Made by a program: the position numbers and the translations under genes. The notes under the pieces were generated by a model, which saw only the letters and a program-made list of their open reading frames with translations, searched no databases and was not told the origin of the DNA. Source: Rhodocyclaceae bacterium (GTDB taxonomy: Bacteria > Pseudomonadota > Gammaproteobacteria > Burkholderiales > Rhodocyclaceae). From it: a DNA stretch of 64,000 nt. Of the stretch, positions 18,940 through 28,280 are shown piece by piece. The number at the start of each line of letters is the position of its first letter. Positions within the stretch are counted from its first letter, which is position 1. The DNA lies in NCBI GenBank assembly GCA_023383815.1, contig JAHDYG010000011.1, positions 51,881 to 115,880 on the forward strand, given 5' to 3'.

Positions 18940-20180
18940 ATCCGATGGAACAAACGCTGACGCATGAGCTGGCGTGCCTGCCTGATCGCGCGATGGCCGC
19001 GTTGCCGCGTGCGACCCGGATGGCGCTTGAAATCCTGCAGTCGTTGCAGGGAGGGGGCATTTCGGTGGAGTTGCCCGATGGCACCATGGCATGTGCGGGT
19101 CAGGGCCAGGTGCTGGCACATTGGCGCATTCACGATCCGGGTGTGTTCGACGAGATTCTCGCGCGCGGCGACATCGGCCTGTCCGAGACCTGGATGGACG
19201 GACGGTGGGAAACCGACGATCTGACGGGCTTTCTGAGGATGCTGGCGACCAACCGTGCGCAACTCGGGCAGGCGCTCTACGGCCGGCGCTGGCGGCTCAT
19301 CGGTCACCGCCTCGCGCATCTTCTGAGGGCCAACACGCGCATCGGCGCGCGCCGCAACATCGAGGCCCACTACGACCTCGGCAATGCGTTCTACGCGCTC
19401 TGGCTCGACCCGACCATGACCTATTCGGCCGCAGTCTTTGGTGCCGAGGATGAGGATCTCGAAACGGCACAGCGAAGAAAGTACCGGAGGATCCTCGATC
19501 GTCTGGGGGCCGCTCCGGGGCAGACGATCCTGGAAGTCGGATGCGGCTGGGGCGGCTTTGCAGAGGTGGCCGCGACCGAGTATGGCTGCCACGTACTGGG
19601 ACTCACCCTCTCTCCGGCCCAGCTCGAATGGGCACGTGCGCGTGCGCAGCAAGGCGGATGGGGCGACCGGGCCGAGTTTGCCCTGTGCGACTACCGCGAC
19701 GCCCGCGGACAGTACGACCACGTTGTTTCGATCGAGATGATCGAAGCGGTCGGCGAGGCCTGGTGGCCCACCTACTTCAGCCGCCTTGCCGCCTTGCTGC
19801 GTCCGGGCGGCCGCTGCGTACTGCAGGCGATCACGATCTCGGATGCGCTCTTCGGACGCTATCGCCGCGGCACCGATTTCATCCAGCAGTATGTGTTCCC
19901 GGGGGGCATGCTGCCTTCTCCGCGGACGCTCCAGGAGCAGGCAGGGCGGGCGGGGCTGGCACTGTGCGGCGAATTCTCGTTCGGACAGGACTACGCCAGG
20001 ACCTTGCGCCAATGGCACGCGCGTTTCAATGAACGCCGCGATGCGGTGCAGGCCCTCGGCTTCGACGAGCGGTTCCACCGCATGTGGCGCTTCTACCTTG
20101 CCTATTGCGAGGCGGGCTTCGCGGCCGGCAGCATCGACGTGCACCACGTCGAGCTGCGCCATCATGAAGTAGCACCATGA
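18936..20180 (+). CDS. Cyclopropane-fatty-acyl-phospholipid synthase family methyltransferase
   Basis: IEAHYDLGNAFYALWLDPTMTYSAAVF..ILEVGCGWGGFAEVAA..SIEMIEAVGEAWWPTYF. Confidence 0.93.
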   Translation: MNPMEQTLTHELACLPDRAMAALPRATRMALEILQSLQGGGISVELPDGTMACAGQGQVLAHWRIHDPGVFDEILARGDIGLSETWMDGRWETDDLTGFLRMLATNRAQLGQALYGRRWRLIGHRLAHLLRANTRIGARRNIEAHYDLGNAFYALWLDPTMTYSAAVFGAEDEDLETAQRRKYRRILDRLGAAPGQTILEVGCGWGGFAEVAATEYGCHVLGLTLSPAQLEWARARAQQGGWGDRAEFALCDYRDARGQYDHVVSIEMIEAVGEAWWPTYFSRLAALLRPGGRCVLQAITISDALFGRYRRGTDFIQQYVFPGGMLPSPRTLQEQAGRAGLALCGEFSFGQDYARTLRQWHARFNERRDAVQALGFDERFHRMWRFYLAYCEAGFAAGSIDVHHVELRHHEVAP

Positions 20181-20749
20181 GCGTGCCGCGCATGGCCTGG
20201 CGGGCCGCGCTCCGGGGGGCGCTGTGCGCGCTCGCCCTGGGCATCGTGCTTGCCGTCCAGCCTGTGCGCGCGAATGCTCCCCCGTTGCCGCCGGAGATCC
20301 TGCAACGATACCCGGAACTGCGTCCGCTCGGCGCCGGAGAGATGCGCTGGTTCGGTCTCCGTCTCTACGAAGCCCGCCTCTGGGTGAGTGGCGACCGGTT
20401 CGACCCGGAGGCGCCGTTCGCACTCTTGCTTACCTACCATCGGGCGATTCCGGCCGACCGGCTGGTCGACTCGAGCATCTCGGAGATGCGCCAGCTCGGC
20501 ACCGGGGATGAAGCGCTGCTTGCGCACTGGCGCGCCGAGCTCGAGCGCGCGTTTCCGTCGGTGTCTTCGGGCGAGTCCATCGTCGGCGTCCATCATCCCG
20601 GCGCTGGAGCCGAGTTCTGGCATCAGGGGCGGCGAACTGCGAGCATCGCGGATGCCCGCTTCGCGCGTGCCTTCTTCGCCATCTGGCTCGATGTGCGCAC
20701 GCGCGAGCCGGGCCTGCGCGCGCAACTGGTGGGCGGTCAGGCGCCGTGA
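20177..20749 (+). CDS. Chalcone isomerase-like periplasmic protein
   Basis: Signal peptide; LGAGEMRWFGLRLYEARLWV..LLTYHRAIPADRLVDSSISEMRQLG; ATGA overlap with upstream gene. Confidence 0.75.
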   Translation: MSVPRMAWRAALRGALCALALGIVLAVQPVRANAPPLPPEILQRYPELRPLGAGEMRWFGLRLYEARLWVSGDRFDPEAPFALLLTYHRAIPADRLVDSSISEMRQLGTGDEALLAHWRAELERAFPSVSSGESIVGVHHPGAGAEFWHQGRRTASIADARFARAFFAIWLDVRTREPGLRAQLVGGQAP

Positions 20750-22044
20750 GCCGTCAACTGCCCTTCATCGACCCGCAACCGGACCGGGCGATCCTTGCCT
20801 ACGGCGCGCTGGGCTTGCCGCTCGCCTTCGCTGCCCTGCCGATCTATGTGCACGTCCCGAAGCTCTACGTCGACCATCTCGGACTTTCGATCACGGCAGT
20901 CGGCGCCACGCTGCTGGTGGTCCGGGTCCTCGACGGCGTCACCGATCCCCTGATCGGCTGGGCCAACGACCGATGGCTGGCACGCAAGCGCTGGGTGGGA
21001 TTCGCGCTGCCATGGCTCGCAATCGGAATGCTCGCGCTGCTCGCACCGCCCGCGTCGGCGGGGCTGGGCTGGCTGGCCGGCGCGCTGGCGCTCGTGACGT
21101 TCGCGTGGTCGGCCGCATCGATCGCCTATCACGCATGGGGCGCGGAGCTTGCCGTCGAGACCCACGTGCGTACCCGGGTTTCGGCAAGTCGCGAAGGGTT
21201 TGCACTCGTCGGTGTGATGCTCGCGGCCGCCTTGCCCGGGATGCTGGCCGACGACGAGCCGGCGGGTTTGCGCGCACTCGCCTGGAGCTTCGTTCCCGTG
21301 CTCGTGCTGTGTGCGCTCTGCACGCTCTCCTTCGGGCTGCGATCGCCGGCGTGCGCTCCATCCGGCCCGGCAGCGGGCGTTTTCACCGGGCTGCGTGCCG
21401 CGCTCGCTGTGCGCGCTTTCCGGCGCCTTCTGCTGGTGTTCGCGGCAAACGGCATTGCCGCGGCGATCCCTTCGGTCACCGTTCTCTTTTACGTGTCCGA
21501 TGTGCTGCGCGCACCCGCCCAGTCCGGACTCTTCCTCGTGCTGTACTTCGCGGCCGCAGCCGCCAGCCTGCCGTTGTGGGTCGCGATCGCGCGCCGCTGC
21601 GGCAAGCGGCGCGCCTGGGCGGCGGCGATGGTGCTGGCGATGACGGCCTTCCTGTGGGCCGCAACCCTGGGTGCGGGCGATCTGGTGGCGTTTGCCCTGA
21701 TCTGCATCGTTTCGGGTGCGGCACTCGGAGCCGATCTCGCCGTGCCTCCCGCCATGCTTGCCGATCTGCTGGCACGCGATCGGGCCGCGGACGGGCAGGT
21801 TTCCGCAGGTGCCAGCGCCGGAGCCTGCTTCGGGTGGTGGGCCTTCGTAACCAAGGCCAATCTCGCGCTTGCGGCAGGGCTTGCCTTGCCGCTCCTGGGC
21901 TGGCTGGGTTACACCCCCGGGACCGATGCAGCCGGGCCGCTCGCTGCCCTGGCGATGGTCTACGCGGTGCTGCCAGTCGTCCTCAAGGCCGGTGCGCTCG
22001 CACTGCTGCTGCGCGCGCATGATCTGGAACCCGAAGGAGGTTAG
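20746..22044 (+). CDS. MFS transporter, GPH/MelB-like
   Basis: LAYGALGLPLAFAALPIYVHVPKLYVDHLGLSITAVGATLLVVRVLDGVTDPLIGWANDR. Confidence 0.85.
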   Translation: MSRQLPFIDPQPDRAILAYGALGLPLAFAALPIYVHVPKLYVDHLGLSITAVGATLLVVRVLDGVTDPLIGWANDRWLARKRWVGFALPWLAIGMLALLAPPASAGLGWLAGALALVTFAWSAASIAYHAWGAELAVETHVRTRVSASREGFALVGVMLAAALPGMLADDEPAGLRALAWSFVPVLVLCALCTLSFGLRSPACAPSGPAAGVFTGLRAALAVRAFRRLLLVFAANGIAAAIPSVTVLFYVSDVLRAPAQSGLFLVLYFAAAAASLPLWVAIARRCGKRRAWAAAMVLAMTAFLWAATLGAGDLVAFALICIVSGAALGADLAVPPAMLADLLARDRAADGQVSAGASAGACFGWWAFVTKANLALAAGLALPLLGWLGYTPGTDAAGPLAALAMVYAVLPVVLKAGALALLLRAHDLEPEGG

Positions 22045-22084
22045 TCATGCAGGGCTGGGTGAGCGTTCGAAGGGGGCTGGGTCG

Positions 22085-22891
22085 ATGAGTCTGAATGCGC
22101 CGATCGATCGCTGGCAGGGGCGGCGGGTCTGGCTGGTGGGGGGCTCTTCCGGAATTGGGGCGGCGCTCGCTTGCGCGCTGGCGCAGCGCGGGGCGCGCCT
22201 CGCGCTGTCGGCGCGTAGCGGGCAGGGCCTGGAGCACTGTGCCGAGCGCTGCCGGCAACGCGGTGCCACGGATGTTTCGGTCCACCCGATGGATGTCACT
22301 CGCGAGCGGGATTTCTTCGCGGTGCTCGGTTCCCTCCTTGGCCGCTGGGGCGGGGTCGATCTGGTGGTGTTCAATGCCGGAACCTATCGTCCACAACGCG
22401 CCTGGGAGCTGACGCCGGAGTCGGTGCGCGAAACCCTCGACGTGAACCTGGTCGGCGTTTTCGATGGGGTTGCAACTGTACTGCCGATGCTGCTCGCTCA
22501 GGCTGAGCGAGGCGAACCGGCTGCGCTGGCCATCGTCGGCAGTGTCGCCGGGTATCGAGGCCTGCCGCGCGCCGCGGTATACGGGCCCTCGAAGGCGGCA
22601 CTGATCAATCTGGCGGAATGCCTGTATCTCGATCTTGCGCCTCGGGGTGTCTCGGTGTTTCTGATCAACCCGGGCTTTGTCGCGACCGGACTGACCGCCC
22701 GGAACGGCTTTCACATGCCTGCGCTGCGGACACCGGAGCAGGCGGCCGAAGCGATCGTGCACGGATTTGCCCGCGGGCGTTTCGAGATCCACTTCCCGCG
22801 CCGCTTCACCTGGGCAATGAAAGTGCTGCGCCTGCTGCCCGATCGCATCGCGTTCTGGCTCCTGCGCAAGCTGACCGGAGCAGAGCGATGA
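22085..22891 (+). CDS. Short-chain dehydrogenase/reductase
   Basis: VWLVGGSSGIGAALA, VFNAGTYR, YGPSKAALINLAE. Confidence 0.9.
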   Translation: MSLNAPIDRWQGRRVWLVGGSSGIGAALACALAQRGARLALSARSGQGLEHCAERCRQRGATDVSVHPMDVTRERDFFAVLGSLLGRWGGVDLVVFNAGTYRPQRAWELTPESVRETLDVNLVGVFDGVATVLPMLLAQAERGEPAALAIVGSVAGYRGLPRAAVYGPSKAALINLAECLYLDLAPRGVSVFLINPGFVATGLTARNGFHMPALRTPEQAAEAIVHGFARGRFEIHFPRRFTWAMKVLRLLPDRIAFWLLRKLTGAER

Positions 22892-23334
22892 ACGGGGCTG
22901 CCGCGCGCGATCCACGCGATGAAGGCCTCGGCCGCCTGGTCGCCTTCTACGAATCGCTCACCGTCCAGAGCGTGCCGCAGATCGCCCAACTCTACGCTCC
23001 GCAGGCCTTCTTCCGCGACCCCTTCAACGAAGTCAACGGCGTGGCCGCGATCGAGCGCATCTTCCGCCACCTCTTCCAGCAGGTCGAGACACCGCGGTTC
23101 ACGGTGACCAACCGGCTGCGCGAGGGCAATCAGGCCATGCTCGGATGGGTTTTCCGCTTTGGTTCCGGCGCGCGGACGATCGAGATTCCAGGGGTCAGTC
23201 ACCTGATCCTCGATGCGCAGGGACGGGTCACGAGCCACGTCGACTACTGGGATGCAGCCAGTGGGTTGTACGCGAGGCTGCCGCTCGTGGGGCCACTGAT
23301 GCGTTGGCTGCGCCGCCGACTGTCGGCGCCCTGA
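22888..23334 (+). CDS. SnoaL/NTF2-like fold protein
   Basis: LVAFYESLTVQSVPQIAQLYAPQAFFRDPFNEVNGVAAIERIFRHLF; ATGA overlap with SDR gene. Confidence 0.8.
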   Translation: MNGAAARDPRDEGLGRLVAFYESLTVQSVPQIAQLYAPQAFFRDPFNEVNGVAAIERIFRHLFQQVETPRFTVTNRLREGNQAMLGWVFRFGSGARTIEIPGVSHLILDAQGRVTSHVDYWDAASGLYARLPLVGPLMRWLRRRLSAP

Positions 23335-23404
23335 ATCACGGACGGTCGCCGTACCGGAGTTCGGCCCGGATCGGGCTACGGAGAAGTACCCTCCGGCAAA
23401 ATTC

Positions 23405-23418
23405 ATGATCTGGATCAA
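23405..23418. promoter_or_regulatory. Candidate FNR/ANR-type box
   Basis: ATGATCTGGATCAA matches TTGAT-N4-ATCAA at 9/10 positions; TTTAAT at 23441-23446 gives class-II-like spacing. Confidence 0.65.
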
Positions 23419-23502
23419 TAAACCATGACTGAAAGATGGGTTTAATTGGTACAACAGTTAGACCATGTCTAAAGCCGCTTTCTTTCACTCATGGAGTTCA
23501 AC

Positions 23503-24495
23503 ATGAAAATCAGGGCAATCAGTCTCGCATTGATGTTCGCAGCGACCGCCGCATGGGGCGCCAAGGCACGGGAAGAGCCGATCGAACCGATCGCTCCCGC
23601 GGTCGTGACCAACCCGGCGAAGGTCGAGCTGGGCAAGAAGCTGTTTTTCGAGCCGCGCCTGTCGATGTCCGGGATCATCTCCTGCAACACCTGCCACAAC
23701 CTGTCGCGCGGGGGCACCGACAATCTGAAGACCTCGATCGGCCACCGCTGGCAGGCCGGGCCGGTGAACGCGCCGACGGTGCTCAACTCCAGCCTCGCGA
23801 TCGCCCAGTTCTGGGATGGCCGTGCCGCCGACCTCAAGGAGCAGGCCGCCGGCCCGATTCAGGCCGGAGTCGAGATGGCCATGCCGCACACCCTTGCCCT
23901 GGACGTTCTGCAGTCGATTCCGGGCTACGTGAACGAGTTCGAAAAGGTGTTCGGCTCGGCTGGCATCGACATGGACCGCGTGACCAGTGCAATCGCTGCC
24001 TTCGAAGAGACCCTTGTCACGCCGAACTCCCGTTTCGACAAGTGGCTGCTCGGTGACGACAAGGCGCTGACGGCCGATGAACTCGCCGGCTACAAGATCT
24101 TCAAGGACAGTGGCTGCGTGGCCTGCCACAACGGTGCGGCGGCGGGCGGCACCTCCTACCAGCGCATGGGGGTCGTGCGGCCCTACGTCAGCACTTCGCC
24201 GGTCGAGGGGCGCTATGCGGTGACCGGCAATGACGCAGATCGCTTCAACTTCAAGGTGCCGACCCTGCGCAACGTCGAGATGACCTATCCGTACTTCCAT
24301 GACGGGGAGGCCAGGACGCTCGAAGAGGCGACGGACATCATGGGGCAGCTGCAACTGGGGCGCTACTACAAGGAAGACGAGATCGCGAAGATCGTGGCCT
24401 TCCTGAAGACGCTCACGGGCGAGCAGCCGCAGATCACGGTGCCGATCCTGCCGCCGTCGAGCAACGCGACCCCGCGACCGGATCCGTTCAAGTAA
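23503..24495 (+). CDS. Di-haem cytochrome c peroxidase
   Basis: Signal peptide; two CxxCH motifs (CNTCH, CVACH); NPAKVELGKKLFFEPRLSMSGIISCNTCHNLSRGGTD. Confidence 0.93.
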   Translation: MKIRAISLALMFAATAAWGAKAREEPIEPIAPAVVTNPAKVELGKKLFFEPRLSMSGIISCNTCHNLSRGGTDNLKTSIGHRWQAGPVNAPTVLNSSLAIAQFWDGRAADLKEQAAGPIQAGVEMAMPHTLALDVLQSIPGYVNEFEKVFGSAGIDMDRVTSAIAAFEETLVTPNSRFDKWLLGDDKALTADELAGYKIFKDSGCVACHNGAAAGGTSYQRMGVVRPYVSTSPVEGRYAVTGNDADRFNFKVPTLRNVEMTYPYFHDGEARTLEEATDIMGQLQLGRYYKEDEIAKIVAFLKTLTGEQPQITVPILPPSSNATPRPDPFK

Positions 24496-24509
24496 GCTCT
24501 GTCGTGCAG

Positions 24510-24539
24510 TCCGGCTCGCCCGATGTTGTGCGAGCCGGA
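24510..24539. other. 10-bp-stem inverted repeat between convergent genes
   Basis: TCCGGCTCGC - CCGATGTTGT - GCGAGCCGGA; no T-tract. Confidence 0.6.
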
Positions 24540-24630
24540 TGTCCGGGTCGGCGACCTCGCTTCTCGCGAGCGCGGTGCTGGCCCGCATTGCTTGCGCATC
24601 GGGGATGCGCCGACACGTTCCGGCCCCGGA

Positions 24631-27420
24631 TCACCGCGTCCGTGCGAGCACGCCGATCGTCGGCGCCCATTCCTCACCCGGCTTCTTCTTGCGCGTGACC
24701 AGTGTCAGTTGCGAGGGTTCGAAGACATTGGCGTTGTGGGTGACCGGGGTGGTGATGAGGTACTGCGCGCGGGTTGCGCGCAGGAAGCTGCCGACGCGGT
24801 CGATGTTGGCGACGTCCAGATGGGCGAAGGGTTCGTCGATGAAGACGAAGCCGCCCGGGCGGGCTTCGTCCATCAAGAGGGCGATGAGCAGGATCACTGA
24901 CTTCATGACCTGCTGGCCGCCGGAGGCTTCGCCATCGTTGAGGCCGACGGCACCCTTGCGGTCAAAGTCGAAGCGCACTTCGAGGCCAGCCTGGGAAAGC
25001 GAAAGATCATCGCTTCCAAGCGCGGGCGACGGGCAGTCGACACCGACTCCGGCCAGTTCGCCGAGCGCCTTCAGGTTCTTTCCATACTGGCGTACCGTCG
25101 CCCGCAGCTTGGCGATGTAGGCCTCGCGTGCCTCTTCGGTGAGCCGACGCACGGTGGCGCAGTAGCCGAGGCGTTCGCGGTAGTCCTGCTCGCGCCGGGC
25201 GACGTCGGCCTTGAGACGCTCGGACAGGGTCAGGACGGAGGCATCCTTGACCCAGTCGCCCTCGTCGAGCCGCCTGCGCAGGCGCTCGCGTTCGCGCCGC
25301 GCGCCCGCAGCGGATTCGTACCTTTCGCCCAGCAAGGCAATCTCGGCCGGATCCCGCCAGTGCGCGGGCATTCCCCGGACCAGGCTGCGCAGGCGCTTGA
25401 GCCGCTGGGCCTGCGCGTGGCGAAGCGGGCCGGCGTCGCGCTCGAGTTCGGCCAGGCGCTGGTCGAGGGCCGAGCACTCTCGGATCCGCCGCTCGATCTC
25501 GACCTGGATGCCGGCCAGCTGGCTGCCGATCCTTTCATGCTGCGACTCGAATGCTACGCGCGCGTCGGTTGCGACGCAGAGCGCCTCGCGCGCCCGGGGC
25601 AACTCGGCGACTGCGGCGGCGTAGGTTTCCGCACGTGCGGCGAGCAACTGGGCGGACTGCAGGCCGAGCAGGCGGGAGCGCAGTCCGGCCAGGCGATCCG
25701 CGGCCTCCTGAACCTGCGGGCGCAGAGCCGCGAGTTCGCGATCCAGCGTCTGGATCTCGCCTTCCAGTTGAGCGATGCGGGCCTTGCGGGCGAGTTCACC
25801 GAAATGAAAGTCGGCCGGACGTCCCAGGTGACGTGCGCCGCGGCGCTCGCGGTGGTAGCCGTCGCGGGTGATCCACTCCGTGTCTCGCGCAAGCGCGCGT
25901 GCGGACTCGACGTCCTCGACGCGGTGGATGCGATTGAGCAGATCGGTGAGCCAGCGCGGTACCGGGGCGGAGAAACTGACCACTTCAGCGAGGGTGTTCG
26001 GACGCGGAGGCGGGGCGGTTTCACGCTCGGGTACGATGAAATGGCGGAAGCGTTCACGCTCGCCCAAGGCCCATGCGGTGTGGCGGTCGGACTCGCGTTC
26101 GAGCAGGAGGACATGGCGGTAGGGGCGGAGAATCGCTTCCAGCGCCCCCTGCCACGCGGCGTCGCTGACTTCGATCACTTCGGCAAGGCTGCGGTGGCCG
26201 ATCCCATGATCGTCGAGCAGCGTGCGAAAGCGTGCGATTTCCGGATCGGCTGGCGGACCTCTGCGGCTTCGGGCTGAACGCAGTCTTTCGGAAAGCGCCT
26301 CGAAATCGGCCACGCGCTGGCGTTCCCGTGCGCGCAGATCCGCCAGCGCAGCTTCGGCCTGTTCGTGTTCGTGCTCCAGCGCAACGGCATCGGCGCCATG
26401 CTCGGCTTCGAGTCGCGCACGCAGTGCGTCCCGTTCGGAGAGGAGCTTTTCCAGGTCGCGCAGACGGTCGTGTGCGGCGAGATAGGCGTTCTCGATGCCG
26501 TGATGGTCGAGCTTCAGCCGTGCCCGTTCGGCCTCCGCCGCGCTTTGCTCGGTGCGCACTTCTTCCAGACGCAGCAGGGCCTTGCGCCGTTCGGCGAGGC
26601 GCGCGCTCCGTTCGGCCTTCGCGCTGGCCAGTTGTTCGCGCACGATGGCCGCCTCGCGGCCGAGTTCGGCCGCTTCGAGGCGCGGCACGATCTCGGCGTC
26701 GAGCGCCTGTGCCTCATCGGCGATCTGCTTCCACAGCAGGTAGTTGTCAGCTTCGAGGCGGCGTGCTTCGGCCTGGGCGCGCAGGCGATCGAGATCGAGA
26801 CCGAGGTCTTCGAGTTCGCGCTCGGCGTTCTTCTGCTCTTCGCGGGCGGCCTGGTAATTGTCCATGACCTCCTTGTCACCGAAGACGTCGAACACGAGTT
26901 CCAGGAGAGCCCTCGGCGAGTATTCGCACAGCTTGTCGGTATCGCCCTGCTCGAGCGCGAGCACCTTCGTGATCGCGGGGGTCAGCCCGCCCCAGGCCAG
27001 CCGGTTCTGGTAGTCGCGCAGCCCGACCCAGTCCTCGGTCTGTTCCAGGGCTTCGATCGGCACGTCGCCGTCGACGATGGCGTAATCGCGGGTCCACTCG
27101 CCGCCCGCGCGACGGATGCGGCAGGCGAGCGTGACCTGATCCGCGAGGCACGGGAAGAACGGGCGGCGTCCACTGCTTCCGGGCAGGTTGGCGACCAGCG
27201 CCCGGATCCACGCGAAGCTGCGGTCGGCGCGGCGCACATAGCGCCGGAAATCGCGCTTGCCCGAGCAGCGCAGCGCAAACAGCGTGCGCAGCGCATCGAG
27301 CAGCGTCGTCTTGCCCGAGCCGTTGGGGCCTACGATGGTGATGATCTGGGCGTCGAGCGGCAGCGAGAAGCGGCGCCAGTAGTCCCAGTGGACGAGTTCG
27401 AGTTGCTTGATGTGGAACAT
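24631..27420 (-). CDS. mksB: SMC-like ATPase, MksB/JetC-type
   Basis: Walker A GPNGSGKTTLLD at N-terminus, long coiled coil, signature SGGQQ, Walker B GGFVFIDEPFAHLD; 929 aa; linked to kleisin- and KITE-like genes. Confidence 0.75.
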   Translation of the reverse strand: MFHIKQLELVHWDYWRRFSLPLDAQIITIVGPNGSGKTTLLDALRTLFALRCSGKRDFRRYVRRADRSFAWIRALVANLPGSSGRRPFFPCLADQVTLACRIRRAGGEWTRDYAIVDGDVPIEALEQTEDWVGLRDYQNRLAWGGLTPAITKVLALEQGDTDKLCEYSPRALLELVFDVFGDKEVMDNYQAAREEQKNAERELEDLGLDLDRLRAQAEARRLEADNYLLWKQIADEAQALDAEIVPRLEAAELGREAAIVREQLASAKAERSARLAERRKALLRLEEVRTEQSAAEAERARLKLDHHGIENAYLAAHDRLRDLEKLLSERDALRARLEAEHGADAVALEHEHEQAEAALADLRARERQRVADFEALSERLRSARSRRGPPADPEIARFRTLLDDHGIGHRSLAEVIEVSDAAWQGALEAILRPYRHVLLLERESDRHTAWALGERERFRHFIVPERETAPPPRPNTLAEVVSFSAPVPRWLTDLLNRIHRVEDVESARALARDTEWITRDGYHRERRGARHLGRPADFHFGELARKARIAQLEGEIQTLDRELAALRPQVQEAADRLAGLRSRLLGLQSAQLLAARAETYAAAVAELPRAREALCVATDARVAFESQHERIGSQLAGIQVEIERRIRECSALDQRLAELERDAGPLRHAQAQRLKRLRSLVRGMPAHWRDPAEIALLGERYESAAGARRERERLRRRLDEGDWVKDASVLTLSERLKADVARREQDYRERLGYCATVRRLTEEAREAYIAKLRATVRQYGKNLKALGELAGVGVDCPSPALGSDDLSLSQAGLEVRFDFDRKGAVGLNDGEASGGQQVMKSVILLIALLMDEARPGGFVFIDEPFAHLDVANIDRVGSFLRATRAQYLITTPVTHNANVFEPSQLTLVTRKKKPGEEWAPTIGVLARTR

Positions 27421-27426
27421 TGGGAT

Positions 27427-27678
27427 TCAGTCGTCGGCCGGAAGGAGTGCGTCCAGATACCTGGGAAATACCGAATCGGCGCTCATCAGGGTCAGTTGCT
27501 CGTCGAGGGCCTGGGCGATGAGCAAGCGGTCGAAAGGGTCGCTGTGGTGCCACGGAAGCCGGCCGGTGGAATCAGGGCGCGAGGCGGTCCATGAGTTCGA
27601 GCGGCGTCAGGATCTGGCTACTGCGCCCACCCGGCGCGCGGCAGGCCGCAGATGCTGACGAAACGGGCTGTCATGGGT
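27427..27678 (-). pseudogene. C-terminal remnants of PIN-domain (VapC-like) toxin gene(s)
   Basis: Reverse-strand frames give RLPWHHSDPFDRLLIAQALDEQLTLMSADSVFPRYLDALLPADD* (VapC-like C-terminus) and, upstream with a frameshift, THDSPFRQHLRP...ILTPLELMDRLAP*; no intact N-terminus. Confidence 0.6.
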
Positions 27679-27979
27679 GCAAGGCCGGCTGATCGTAGCG
27701 CGGGATATGGGATAGCACATCACCCAAACGCTCGCGCACGACTTCCGTATCGTAGTGTGCCTGCAGGGCCAGCCAGCCTTCGGCTTCGACACCAAAGAAG
27801 GCGCCCAGCCGAGCGGCGGTATCGGCGGTGATCGCCCTGTGGCCCTGCACGATCTCGTTGATCCGCCGACGCGGCACATTAATCGCCTTGGCCAGCGCAT
27901 ACTGGCTGATGCCCAAGGGCTCCAGCCAGTCCTTGAGCAGGATTTCACCGGGGTGGATGAGGGGGACTTCGCGTGTCAT
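27671..27979 (-). CDS. higA: HigA-type XRE antitoxin
   Basis: MTREVPLIHPGEILLKDWLEPLGISQYALAKAINVPRRRINEIVQGHRAITADTAARLGAFFG. Confidence 0.92.
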   Translation of the reverse strand: MTREVPLIHPGEILLKDWLEPLGISQYALAKAINVPRRRINEIVQGHRAITADTAARLGAFFGVEAEGWLALQAHYDTEVVRERLGDVLSHIPRYDQPALHP

Positions 27980-27992
27980 GGTGTGACCTCCA

Positions 27993-28271
27993 TCAATGGT
28001 AATCCACGATCTCGACCTGCTGGGCATGGCCTGCTTCCCAAACGAAGCACACCCGCCACTGGTCGTTGATGCGGATACTGTGTCGCCCGGCACGATCTCC
28101 AGAAAGCGCTTCCAGGCGGTTGCCCGGCGGAACACGCAGGAAGTCGAGATTCGGTGCCGCGTGCAACTGCTGCAGCTTGCGCATCGCCGTCGTCTCAAAC
28201 GCCACGAAGCGGGGAATGCGCTTTCCTGCAAAGAACACTTCTGTATCGCGGCAGGCAAACGACTTGATCAT
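27993..28271 (-). CDS. higB: HigB/RelE-type toxin
   Basis: MIKSFACRDTEVFFAGKRIPRF..AMRKLQQLHAAPNLDFLRVPPGNRLEALSGDRAGRHSIRINDQWRVCFVW; toxin-first order. Confidence 0.93.
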   Translation of the reverse strand: MIKSFACRDTEVFFAGKRIPRFVAFETTAMRKLQQLHAAPNLDFLRVPPGNRLEALSGDRAGRHSIRINDQWRVCFVWEAGHAQQVEIVDYH

Positions 28272-28280
28272 GGCTGAATG

